From NCBI GenBank assembly GCA_964017195.1, contig OZ024897.1:38936336-39000335 (forward strand): 64,000 bases of DNA, written 5' to 3'. This document shows, in pieces, positions 45,115-57,184 of the stretch (positions within the stretch are counted from its first letter, which is position 1; every line of letters starts with the position of its first letter). Source of the stretch: Siderastrea radians (Eukaryota > Cnidaria > Anthozoa > Scleractinia > Rhizangiidae). Made by a program: the position numbers and the translations under genes. The notes below the pieces were generated by a model. The model searched no databases, was not told the origin of the DNA, and saw only the letters and a program-made list of their open reading frames with translations.

Positions 45115-46774
45115 TCAAGCGCTGACAGATGCACTTGGTTCACCTCCTCCATCCTGTGATGCATCTGATTCTATAAAAGAGGGAAAAAACACGACGTTAT
45201 TTACAATACTTTTTCATAGGGGAATTTAAATACCTCCCTTAGATCATAGTCACAGGTCTTAGCAATTTTTCTGCCGTCGGAAAATCCTTGCAATTTGCGG
45301 TTTGTTTGATTACTTGTTTGTTTGTTTGTTTGTTTGTTTGCTTCAAAACTGAATAACGATATGCACATAGCTTTTGTAGTTTCTATCAGATTCTTAGATC
45401 AATGCCAATGCACAATGCAAAGAAAAAGGAAGAAAACAACGCAGATTTCACCTCAATCTTTGTTTGGTTATTATTACACTCCTTACACTTGGAATGCCCT
45501 AAAATCCCTTTAAACGTCATTAGAATCTACTCCTGGCCCGCACGTAATATTTCCACAGAGAATCCATTTGCTTTGTTCTAATTTACAGATCAAGTCAAGG
45601 GTTATAACCACAGAGTTAGAGCACCGTACGATTAGCTAAGGCCAGGTTATTGGGACTTGTAAAGTTCATTAAAAATAGGGAGCCTTTAAACCGTTCAGAG
45701 GAAGTCCAAAGATTTTTTTTTAATGAGAAGAGATGTTGAGAAGAAATGAAAGTGGGAAAATTATGTTCACTCGTACACTGCATTTGTTGTCCATCAAATT
45801 CTTTCGTAATTAACCTCACCAAAAAACAAGGAGAACCGAGGAGAACAAGGAGAACAAGGAGAGCCGTTCTTGCATAAGGCCAATTCGTATATCAAAAAGA
45901 CTCTTACCTTCTTTAAACGCGTTCAATTCGACGAAAGGCAGGTTATCACAGTCAACAGAAGGGTTGCTTCCATCGCGGCTGGTTCTTTGTAAGAAAGCAT
46001 CTCTCTGTATGAACATCACACCGTCGGCGTTGTCACATATCACTCTAGCGATCGTTGCCTTTCGTATCTGGGCCAGCTGAGCAGCTGTGAACGAGGTTGG
46101 TTTGTTTCTCTCGTACCAAAAGCGGTCACCATTGCGCAAATCTTTGAACTGCTGCGTTATAATGCAGGTGAAGGTGAATCCAAGCACGCTTCCTTCTGTT
46201 GGGAACTCACTGATGCCGCCTGCAAACAAGTCGATATCTTCGACATTGGCGTAAACCCTTTTCAATCTGTTTATCTGGTCCTGTGTTATTGTGTCCAAAA
46301 GGTCAGGGAAAAACTTAGCCGGTCTTGCACCGCAAGCTTCACGGAACTTGACATAGCCTGGTAAGCCATGATCTCGGCCACGCTGAATGTTTATGGCAGG
46401 AAGGTCACCAACGGTGCCATCAAAAGTTGGTCCCTCGAAAATGAGTCCCTCTCGTACGGCAGTAACGAAGATACTGTATGAAAAAACATTCAGTCGGTTA
46501 TACGCTATTTTTGTGTTCTAGCAGCGATGTATAATTCAAATCGAAAGTTAGACCGTCTAACATTCATTCAATTCAATCTTCTACATCTAAAGGCTATGAA
46601 AACTCTTCCTCTTCCACCCTAGAGCCGAGACATATTCTGACGAAAATAAATTTAGCTGTTGTTTAGAAAAAGTGATGTTACTCGGTTATGGCATTAATCA
46701 GGTAAATCTTTTCATTTTTAGTTATTGCTTAAGAATCAGGACAGGATAGTCGTTCTCATGTCGTCCTTTTGTTA

Positions 46775-46805
<31 letters not shown>

Positions 46806-49800
46806 CTTTTTCTTCTTCTTCTTCTTCTTCTTCTTCTTCTTCTTCTTCTTCTTCTTCTTCTTCTTCTTCTTCTTCTTCTTCTTCTTCTCCTTCTTCTTCT
46901 CCCTCCATTCAGTTCTATCAGTTTTATTATTTTCACAACGAATCTTAGGAACAAATGAAGTTCATATTAAACATTATGTGAACCTCTATATCTTTGTCTG
47001 ACACTTACCTATCAACTTGTTGAGCTAGTCTTCCGACTAGTCCTAGCAGAATCCCTCCGTATGGATTGTTTCCCTCTCGGAAAAATACTGCTGGGTTATA
47101 AAAATCCCTAACTGGTATGAACTGTTGGCTAAATCCTTGCGCTCTAAACCGAGAGTTTAACAGGACAAAAGTGTTTCGAATCAGAGTGTGGCCCATCCTC
47201 AGAGCTGCTGTAGAGAAGCTATTGATCATTTCTGGGTTCTTTGAAGGGTCGTACCCTTCAAAGAACTGACCAGGTGGCTCCAACAACAGACCTTCTCTTT
47301 CCCTCTGTAATAAGAGAGGAAACATAAATGTTAAGGCTCTGCTATAAGGTGTTCGTAGCGATCTTTCAGGTATTTTCCACTAATAACACAATCCTGAAAT
47401 GACCTTAAAGTAACATTCATTTGCATCCTGGCAGTGATACCAATACTTGTAAACGATTGTTTGGACAATTCACCGTTTCAGAATTGTAATTCATCCAACA
47501 GGTAAGGGTCGAGTTACAAGGAAGTAGGGTGACTCTAGTGCTAGAGACACTACTTCCACATTTCTTCTTTATCGTGCATTACCGTGTTTACAAGGCAGCT
47601 AGGTTTAACCTAGCGTTTAGAGTGCCTTGTCTACGTGCAATGGCTACCCTAGCAAAGGGGACTACTTTTCCCTTGTAAACACTTCTGGTTGAGATAACTC
47701 GTCTCCCCGGGGCAACCTTTTGGTGGTTGCCGGTCAAAATATAAGCTTAATACCAACTGAAGTGGGTAAATCTCGCCACTAAATATTTCGGAAATTTGAA
47801 TTTCAATTCGTTCTTCTACAGAGAAGTATTTTGTTTGATTGACAGCGTATTTCGGCGGAATTTTCGTTTTGATGTTTGTTGTTACCTATTTTGGCTGGCG
47901 GATACCTTTAAGACGTGTTAAAAAGTCTGGCTTTGTGTTGTTTTCTGTTTTGGAACTACTAGATTTCTATAGCCCGATATCTTTTGGAGGGATCTATAGG
48001 GCTTCAATGAACAGCAAATGTGCTTTATGAAATACTGAAAAGTTTGGAAACAACACAAACAAAATATTTATGTTAGCTGTCAAGGGCCATTAGGTTGTCA
48101 GTAAATTTTTGTTAGTTTCTGGGATCGTTTAGAAATTCGCAAAACCCAGATACAAAGGGCCAGTAAAATTCATGTCATTCAGCGACTGTTTTCGCCTTCA
48201 ATCCCACAGTAATCTAGAAACAGTTGCGTCGTGGATCAAATGATTAGAAAGATACTAATCACGTGACAACTCTTACCACAGTTTTATTAAAGAGAACTGC
48301 AAGCCACTCATTGTAGGTAATATGCTGTATCTCTGCAGCAACAATTTTACGCGTCTCTTGAAACAACCTCTCATCACCCCATGTTGGATTCAATACACGT
48401 AGAGCTGTGGCTATGCGGTTGTGTTCGCGAACCCACAAGAGGTGCACCGTTGTCAGAGCTGTCAATAAACACAACAGTCAGGTTTAAAACAAAAGTTTGG
48501 TACCTTATTTACCAAGATACTAAATATACCTGTACTTATTTCCACCTTAAATACCTTGCGGATGATAACACAATCTGAGAATTAGGGAATAGTATGATAT
48601 ATTAAAATGGTGACCTATTTCATGGGTTGGATAAAAATCAATTGATATCTATGATAGAGTGATCAAAATGCGAGGAGGAAAAGGAAAGAATTGAAACTTT
48701 TGAAAAGTAGTTGGATTTAGACTGCCAGGTCGGTCTGGAATGTGCAGTCAGGGCCTAAAAAAGTCTACCAAAGGGTTTAAGGAGATATACTAAATGAAAT
48801 ACCAGAACTGGAGCAGAGGAGTGTACTTTCAGTTTGCAGGCGGCAAGGGGGGACCTATTAAAATCTTCGTCGGTAACCGGAACAAGGGGAATATTACGTC
48901 CGCACTAAACTCGAATCGAATCTTGCAAAAAGTGGGGTTGGGATGAAAATCTGACCTCTCTCATGACCAACTAAATGGACCCGCTATTGGTACATGCAAG
49001 TATTTATCCAGTTAACAGGAATGTCTCTTACCGTGATTTTCATTTGATCGAACGTCACCAGCAAGAAAGCACGATTCGTTTTGTGGGTTAACAGTTCTGC
49101 AGAAAGTTTCTGGATCAGGTGGAAGAATAGGCTCCCCTCCTGAGTTTATAAATGGGCGAACATCCAAACGTCCCCCTTTTGCACGAAGCCTCTTTGCTAA
49201 GAAGATGTTAGACCCGTACACTTGTGACGCGTCTATATAAGAGGTTATTATGTTATTATGCTGCAATACAAGGGAAAATGTGAGTTGTGAGTTGGCATTA
49301 AAATTTGTATTGTCTTATTTATTTGTGTTCCTTAAAACGGTGATGGTGTTAGTAGAAGTTAGCACGTTGGCCTTTCAATCGGACGTTCGCTGTTTCACGG
49401 TTGGTCTCTCCACCATTTTGTTTTCCTGTACAAGAACGTATTTTCTTTTAACTGCCTTTCTCTGCCCAGGTGTACAAGTGAAGACCAGAGAACTGTTAAG
49501 GCAACCTGACAAAATTCTAAGGGTACTCGTGCGATGGACTTTTATTCTATCCAGTGGCGAGTCATTGTAATGCTCCTAAACGCTTCATGCTGTAGAAACC
49601 GCATCTAAGCGCCGACACTAATGAGCCACCTGCCTCGTTCAAGCTACTGGATTGCACGCGGTCTTAACCTCATCAAGAACAATATTTTTCTTAATACTGA
49701 CGGTTTCTGCAAGAAAACAAAATTTCACTAACCTGATCCCCATTTGCGTCTCTAGCTGACCTCCTAAGATTAATACACCGTACACTTTGGTTAAATCTCA

Positions 49801-51031
49801 GTAGTTGGCTGGGGAATTGGCCGGGGAGGATGTCGATTCCAATGCATCCAGGTCTTTGTGGGCACGGTTCATTTTGGTTGCTGCCACAATCTACCTCTTC
49901 CATCTCCGTCAAGGTAATGTCATGATCTAGGAATTGTCCCCAGGTCATTGTCAGGTGGGTGAAAGCGGGAGGAGTGCTGTTGATATTACCATTATTAGCC
50001 CGAAACACGTTTACGCTAACTTGCCTAGCATTTGTGAGATTTCTGTTGGGATTGGCTGCTACACGTCGAGGCTCGAAGCCTGGTTCATAATCCGTAGGCT
50101 CGGCTAAGGTTTCCAATCGTCGCAGTGGGCGAAAGATGGCTCCACGGGTGACCTTGCACAGGTTGTTGCATGTCCCGTCAAATGTGCGATACTTGCGCTG
50201 GGCACATATTAACCGTTTATAGAAGTTATCGCAGTTTGATAACGAAAGTGTCTCCAATAAATCTCTACCAGCTATAGAAGACAACGCCTGCCGGACTTGA
50301 TACGTGCCAACGATTAGTAGAATACCTAGAAGGAAGCTGAAAGGGGAAACATTGAAAGTGCCAAGTTAATACTACTTTCTCAATACCTATCTTCAAACAA
50401 TTAATGTCTTCTAACAATGACCTTTAGTATAAGTTTAATACTATGTTCACCGCGCTACCCGGTGAATATAACATTTCAAGGTGCGGCTGCTAAGCTAAGG
50501 TACTTTTTTCGTGTGTTGTTTGTCAAGTTTAGCTCGTTTTTCTTTACTTTTTGATGTCCTCATCTCAAAATTATACTAAAAGAATTATTCCCCTCAGGCT
50601 CAGTAAATATTGGTGAATATTTACTGAGCCTTCGGCGCGTCAAATATTCGCCAATATTTACTTGGCCTTCGACGAATAATTGTTCAATAGCATAAAGTAA
50701 TTACTTATTTCGAAGATTGACCCAGAAACAGCAAGACCTTTCATAGATTTATGATCATATCTTAGAGTTCCGTTTATTGTGGAAGTTTCTGGCAACTCGA
50801 GAAGTTGCAACGAGCCAAATTTAAACAATGATCGTTTTTTTGTAGTTATACTATTCGAGAGAAGTAAATTGTGATTATTATCCTTAGCCCACTGGTCCCT
50901 TTCAAGTAGATTCCGGCTGGGGCGCTTCATTTCTTACTTTATCTCGAGTGAAAATTTATTGAAAACTTTGGCGGCAATTTCATACTTTGAACAGTGTTAG
51001 GAAGAAGAGTAATGCACCTTGTTTGCTTCAT
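45115..51031 (-). CDS. Secreted animal heme peroxidase, gene B (paralogue of gene A)
   Basis: Seven coding exons on the minus strand join to 648 residues: 51,031-51,018, 50,336-49,733, 49,260-49,032, 48,458-48,277, 47,304-47,009, 46,473-45,908 and 45,170-45,115. Exon phases equal those of gene A, and exons 4, 5 and 6 have identical lengths. Active-site residues are kept: distal His143 in LDHDITLTE, Arg277 and Glu280 in GDVRSNE, proximal His382 in MGHTLIRN. Differences include an extra FPSQL stretch after [14 protein letters not shown] for NMQRGRDHG, and a different acidic tail. The exon 1 donor is GTGCAT. Introns carry a GAA tract and a SINE, and the upstream intron contains the 5.2 kb palindrome. 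The gene appears intact; whether the long palindrome affects expression is unknown. Confidence 0.92.
46777..46905 (-). repeat. GAA/TTC microsatellite in intron 5 of gene B
   Basis: About 40 TTC units on the plus strand, with small interruptions, read GAA on the sense strand of gene B. The same intron of gene A has no such tract. Confidence 0.95.
49340..49680 (+). mobile_element. Degenerate SINE in intron 2 of gene B
   Basis: An A-box-like TTAGCACGTTGG lies at about 49,352. The far part (ATGAGCCACCTGCCTCGTTC, GATTGCACGCGGTCTTAACC) complements 32,950-33,010 in intron 2 of gene A, so the insertion predates the duplication. Confidence 0.55.
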
Positions 51032-51829
51032 TTTGCTCTTGGGTTGCTTCTCACTTTACACCTGTTGAGCCAATAGAAAGATCTGGTTTCAGACAAGTAC
51101 TTTTGTATTTCATTATACACAAGGTAATAGGAGCTAGCCACAAGAAATGCTCCCTCGCCAGCCTAATAGCCTTCCTTTCTTCCTAATGGGCAACTGTCAC
51201 TTTCCAAATACGACAAAAATTGATTAAATTGTCTATTTTTGCTGGCACCTAAACTAGACAATGTCCTTAGGCTGTTGTGATTATCCTTGAAACTAGAGGC
51301 CTACATGTTAGCAAATTTCGCCACTGTACGATTGTTCCAGTCCTCAGTGGACCGGAATCAGAAAGGAGCACCAAGGCTTGACGTTCTAAAGTAACGTAGC
51401 ATAAATCGATTAGTAGTATTGCTATTCCTCGCCCAGGGTGGAATTCTAGTTCATCAAAAGGTAGCCCTCAGTATTTTAGTCTTATACCACTCAAGTAGTA
51501 ACATTCATCTCAAACAAACTGAATTTTCTTGTTGTTGTACTGTGAAGTAATAGCTTGTGCCAAAGATTTCCAAGAGAACAAAAATCCTGAAAAATGGTTG
51601 AAAACATTTTGCCTCACTTACAATAGCTGGTTACCATAAGTTAATAACCGGATGTCTTTTTAAGAAGAAAGTGGAGAGCATGTTCCAGACATGTTTCTTT
51701 AACTTGGCAAGGGATTGTTGAACTTTAAACATATAAAAGCAAGCGTTTACATATCTTATGCAGCTTAAACCAACAAGCCAACAAGTTAGCGAACTGTAAA
51801 AATGCAATAAAATAACCCTGGCAGTTTAA

Positions 51830-54240
51830 GAGCCGTTGTCAGTAACTTTCGAGAATCCGGCGACAGAGCCGAAAATTCGAATTTCTTTTTATTTGCCCAA
51901 AAGAACCCTTTTGGTGAACTATTTTCAAAAATAATATTTAAAAGTTCCAGCGAGTTTTTATTTTGGCAAAAAAACGGAAAGTTCGAAATTGGCCGAAAAA
52001 GGCCTTCGGACCCGATGAAAATTATGCAGATTAGTGCATTTTCAAAACGCTCGTACGAGACAACGAAAACGTGCCTGGAATTAATCTTTTCACAGTTTGT
52101 TAGACATCTCTTAAAGTTGCTTTCAAACTAAACTTTCATCGATCTAAACGTTCTTTCCTGGATATCCAGGCGCGTAAAGAGGACAGTATTTTCTATTCCG
52201 TTGATACACTGAATTTTACCAATTTTTAGAAGACCATATCATCGGGGGTATACGAATATCTAGGTAATAAAAGGGCTCTTTTGAATTGGAAATGCTTGTT
52301 GTTTATCATATAAAAATATTTAGTTTGGCCCGTGAAAAGCGAGCTCGCGAGGTGAAAATATGTGGAGCGCACTTTGACAGATTTCGCCATTTCCTTATCG
52401 TAATCCTATTTCAAGTCAAATATGCTTTTCAGACAAAACGGTCGACGTTTCTGGTCTGTACTTTTATATTGAACGTAATCTAAAGCATTTCCTTAGCTTA
52501 AATCTAGTTACAAAGCGATGATTTGACTTTACTTTGCGCGAGTTTCAAATAAAAGAACAATTAGACGATGAAAGATGCTTGTCGACAATGTGATGTTTTG
52601 ATATTAAACCCGATGTTACCCTGTCACGCGTATATTTTGCTTTTCAGACATTTCCAAACTACTTTACTGCCGTTACTTTAAGGCAAATATTAAACTTTTA
52701 AACGTTAAAGTACGTGAATTCGACTGAAAAGAAAACCTAAAATAAATTTGCCATTAAGTCACTTTACGATAACGGCATTCAGCGGGTATAGATGTTATCA
52801 GAAACTCCTCATGCAAATGAAAGGCGTCTGCGCGATGTTTTTGTGTTGCTCTATAAACCCTAACCGCTAGCGCGTAGATAGCATGTTTTTGCAGTCCACT
52901 TGCTAAAATACATTTGCCAATGAAGCTTAGTTTTGATATTGGTTTGGTAAGGTTTTGAAAATCAGTATAATGCAATCAGGCCATTTACACTGACTCATTG
53001 AGTCATTCCGCGATCAGAACAGATAACTCTATAACCAGACTTAGAAAATCATTTCACTGTTCAGATATACGGTGATTTACCTACCTGCAATGTTTGAATC
53101 AGTTTCTCGTCCCTCACAAAGCAATTCTTGGCTGAAATTTCGTACGATGGGCACGTCGGACAAAAATGATCGATGCCGGCCAAAAGCGAGTTGCATGTCG
53201 CGTGACAATTGAAATGTGATACAGTAGCGCGGGAGAGAAATGACCTGGAAATGACTGTCAATATTTGCGTTTCTTGTGACAGGTTTTCTTCCTTTCGTTC
53301 CTTCTTTAATAATAATAAAGAAAACCTTTCAGGTTAAACTCGATAAATCAAAACAAGAATCACGATAGCTTCATTATTTATACATGAGGTGAAGTCATAA
53401 AAAATCTATCCTGTGCGAATTTTGGGGATGCTTTTATGGGGCCAGTAATTCGGAAGGTCCGGTGTTAAAGTCTTGTCAGTCAAACTGAACGAACTAATCG
53501 GAAAATCAACAAAACACAGCAGTTTCGGAACTTCAATACCGTATTTTTCAATACCTTTTGAAAGTAACATTTTGTTCGGAGAGCTAGTATGTAAATTCAC
53601 AATGGCTGACGTGCATTTTTTTCGTCCTTATCTCGCCTCACCACCCCGTGCGAAGCAAGCTCAAAAGATTCACAAGATTTGCAATGTGTTACGCTTAGAA
53701 AATGCAATAAGGACGTTCACCCACACCTGAAGTCATTAAAAACTGGTCCTGATGAAGCAAGTTCTGACAAAATGGCGTCTGATTTCTGGCAAGGGCAGGT
53801 ACGGTTTCTCGTTTGACTAAAACAGGAAACTTTTTCGTAACCTTCTTTTTTTTTTTTAACAAATTAATGGTTTGTGCTAATTAGTTCAGTTACTTCCAGG
53901 GATATTTACCGCTGAAAGTTCACACTCGGGGATGACTATATGCCCTCACCACCGTGAAAAGTAGGGCTTTCGTTGGAGAAGTGGAAAGGTGAGATGCTCT
54001 GTCCCCAGTGAAGTGGCAGGGCATAAATCTCCCACAACTAATTAAGGGAGACCGCGGAATGAACAGTGCAGAATCGTCGTTCATTTCAATCACAGTGGGC
54101 GAACTTCATCCTGTGGGAACTCGGAAGTGACATCTTAAAGTCAATGCCGTAAGAACTTACTGTTAAGTGCAAACTGATACTCAACTTCCTTCCGCGATGT
54201 ATGACTGAAGATGCTTCACTGAAATATAACCACATTTTTG
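51830..54240 (+). repeat. Left arm of the palindrome
   Basis: It ends in CACTGAAATATAACCACATT just before the spacer. It carries ATGGCGTCTGATTTCTGGCA (53,772) followed by CAG and a GTACGG donor-like site. On the minus strand near 53,210 an ATG-led frame of about 40 codons ends at a GTAGGT donor-like site. These could be first exons of an unknown gene. Confidence 0.85.
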
Positions 54241-54577
54241 TAGGAAAACTATGAGGTTGTTAGTTTTGGAAAAGAAGTAAAGCGAACGCGTACGTTAGCT
54301 AAAAGTTTTCCACATAAAGAGAAACGGCTATTAGGAAAGCTGTAGAAACGGAGGGTGGGGGTAGGGAGGGGAGCGAGATCCTGGCGTGCGAACGCGACAA
54401 GATGGCGGGAAGGATTTTCCTGGCTCTCCCCAGGTCTTTCTATCAAACGATAAACAAACCAACGCCCTTAAGTAAACCGGCGTTTCCCGACGATGCACCA
54501 TGGATCGCCGGCCGAGTTCCGCCGGGAAGAAATGGCAACGGCCATTTGGCAAATTGGCAAAATTCGCAACGGCTATC
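54241..54577. other. Unique spacer of the palindrome, CpG-rich
   Basis: The 337 bp not shared between the arms are CpG-rich relative to their surroundings (GATGGCGGGAAGG, GATCGCCGGCCGAG). An ATG at 54,402 opens MAGRIFLALPRSFYQTINKP and stays open for 66 codons into the right arm. It may be a captured exon or an internal promoter; no family is recognised. Confidence 0.45.
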
Positions 54578-56984
54578 CAAAAATGTGGTTATATTTCAGT
54601 GAAGCATCTTCAGTCATAAATCGCGGAAGGAAGTTGAGTATCAGTTTGCACTTAACAGTAAGTTCTTACGGCATTGACTTTAAGATGTCACTTCCGAGTT
54701 CCCACAGGATGAAGTTTGCCCACTGTGATTGAAATGAACGACGATTCTGCACTGTTCATTCTGCGGTCTCCCTTAATTAGTTGTGGGAGATTTATGCCCT
54801 GCCACTTCACTGGGGACAGAGCATCTCACCTTTCCACTTCTCCAACGAAAGCCCTACTTTTCACGGTGGTGAGGGCATATAGTCATCCCCGAGTGTGAAC
54901 TTTTAGCGGTAAATATCCCTGGAAGTAACTGAACTAATTAGTACAAACCATTAATTTGTTAAAAAACAGAAGGCTACGAAAAAATTTCCTTTTTTAGTCA
55001 AACGAGAAACCGTACCTGCCCTTGCCAGAAATCAGACGCCATTTTGTCAGAACTTGCTTCATCGGGACCAGTTTTTAATGACTTCAGGTGTGGGTGAACG
55101 TCCTTATTGCATTCTCTAAGCGTAACACATTGCAAATCTTGTGAATCTTTTGAGCTTGCTTCGCACGGGGTGGTGAGGCGAAATAAGGACGAAAAAGATG
55201 CACGTCAGCCATTGTGAATTTACATACTAGCCCTCCGAACAAAATGTTACTTTCAAAAGGTATTGAAAAATACGGTATTGAAGTTCCAAAACTGCTGTGT
55301 TTTGTTGATTTTCCGATTAGTTCGTTCAGTTTGACTGACAAGACTTTATTTTAACACCAGACCTTCCGAATTACTGGCCCCATAAAAAGCATCCCCAAAA
55401 TTCACACAGGATAGATTTTTTATGACTTCACCTCATGTATAAATAATGAAGCTATCGTGATTCTTGTTTTGATTTATCGAGTTTAACCTGAAAGGTTTTC
55501 TTCATTATTATTAAAGAAGGAACGAAAGAAAGAAAACCTGTCACAAGAAACGCAAATATTGACAGTCATTTCCTGGTCATTTCTCTCCCGCGCTACTGTA
55601 TCACATTTCAATTGTCACGCGACATGAAACTCGCTTTTGGCCGGCATCGATCATTTTTGTCCGACGTGCCCATTGTACGAAATTTCAGCCAAGAATTGCT
55701 TTGTGAGGGACGAGAAACTGATTCAAACATTGCAGGTAAGTAAATCACCGTATATCTGAACAGTGAAATGATTTTCTAAGTCTGGTTATAGAGTTATCTG
55801 TTCTGATCGCGGAATGACTCAATGAGAGTATAAATGGCCTGATTGCATTATACTGATTTTCAAAATCTTACCAAACCAATATCAAAACTAAGCTTCATTG
55901 GCAAATGTATTTTAGCAAGTGGACTGCAAAAACATGCTATCTACGCGCTAGCGGTTAAGGTTTATAAAGCAACACAAAAACATCGCGCAGACGCCTTTCA
56001 TTTGCATGAGGAGTTTCTGATAACATCTATACCCGCTGAATGCCTTTATCGTAAAGTGACTTAATGGCAAATTTATTTAAGGTTTTCTTTTTAGTCGAAT
56101 TCACGTACTTCAACGTTTAAAAGTTTTATATTTACCCTAAAGTGACGGCAGTAAAGTAGTTTGGAAATGTCTGAAAAGCAAAATATACGCGTGACAGGGT
56201 AACATCGGGTTATCAAAACATCACATTGTCAACAAGCATCTTTCATCGTCTAATTGTTCTTTTATTTGAAACTCGCGCAAAATAAAGTCAAATCATCGCT
56301 TTGTAACTAGATTTAAGCTAAGAAAATGCGTTAGATTACGTTCAATATAAAAGTACAGACCAGAAACGTCGACCGTTTTGTCTGAAAAGCATATTTGACT
56401 TGAAATAGGATTACAATAAGGAAATGGCGAAATCTGTCAAAGTGTGCTCCACATATTTTCACCTCGCGAGCTCGCTTTTCACGGGCCAAACTAAATATTT
56501 TTATATGATAAACAACAAGCATTTCCGATTCGAAAGAGCCCTTTTATTACCTAGATATTCGTATACCCCCGATGATATAGTCTTCTAAAAATTGGTAAAA
56601 TTCAGTGTATCAACGGAATAGAAAATATTGTCCTCTTTACGCGTCTGGATATCCAGGAAAGAACGTTTAGATCGATGAAAGTTTAGTTTGAAAGCAACTT
56701 TAAGAGATGTCTAACAAACTGTGAAAAGATTAATTCCAGGCACGTTTTCGTTGTCTTGTACAAGCGTTTTGAAAATGCACGAATTTGCATAATTTACATC
56801 GGGTCCGAAGGCCCGTTTCGGCCAATTTCGAACTTTCCGTTTTTTTGCCAAAATAAAAACTCGCTGGAACTTTTAAATATTATTTTTGAAAATAGTTCAC
56901 CAAAAGGGTTCTTTTGGGCAAATAAAAAGAAATTCGAATTTTCGGCTCTGTCGCCGGATTCTCGAAAGTTACTGACAACGACTC
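54578..56984 (-). repeat. Right arm of the palindrome
   Basis: It is the inverted copy of the left arm with scattered substitutions. On the plus strand the frame beginning MKLAFGRHRSFLSDV (about 55,624) ends at a strong CAG/GTAAGT donor (about 55,737); the left arm has the same frame with a few changes. Confidence 0.85.
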
Positions 56985-57057
56985 TTAAGTTCCCGACTTG
57001 CAAAATTAACTTCAAAAATATATGGTGTGCATGCAGAGTAAAAAAAAAAGTCAGTAC

Positions 57058-57154
57058 CTTATGGAAAATGTAGATTTGAGTGGAAAATCCAAGACAGGGC
57101 AAAGCGATTCCTTGCGTATGTCGTCTTCTGACTACGTTGCTTGCTGTAGTGAAG
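57058..57154 (-). other. Candidate 5' untranslated exon of gene B
   Basis: It matches 30,548-30,651 of gene A, including CCCTGTCTTGGATTTTC and CTCAAATCTAC, and ends at AAG with a GTACTGA donor. The palindromic element begins about 70 bp into the following intron. Confidence 0.55.
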
Positions 57155-57175
57155 AGACTATGCATAGTACAGTGA

Positions 57176-57184
57176 CCTTTTATA
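57176..57184 (-). promoter_or_regulatory. TATA box of peroxidase gene B
   Basis: TATAAAAGG on the minus strand, in the context ACCGGTAGCATAATG, matches the gene A promoter at 30,518-30,526. Confidence 0.7.

Larger units (their letters stand above)
51830..56984. mobile_element. 5,155-bp near-perfect palindromic element with TTAA duplication
   Basis: The left arm (51,830-54,240, 2,411 bp) and right arm (54,578-56,984, 2,407 bp) are near-identical inverted copies around a 337-bp spacer. Ends read GAGCCGTTGTCAG and CTGACAACGACTC, flanked by TTAA at 51,826-51,829 and 56,985-56,988. TTAA insertion is known for piggyBac and Sola3 transposons; the GAG terminus is not piggyBac-like. No transposase is recognised. 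The element lies in the intron between the untranslated exon and coding exon 1 of gene B. Confidence 0.85.

Noticed and set aside
46772..46954. Poly-arginine ORF
   Set aside because: It is translation of the GAA/TTC microsatellite in an intron.
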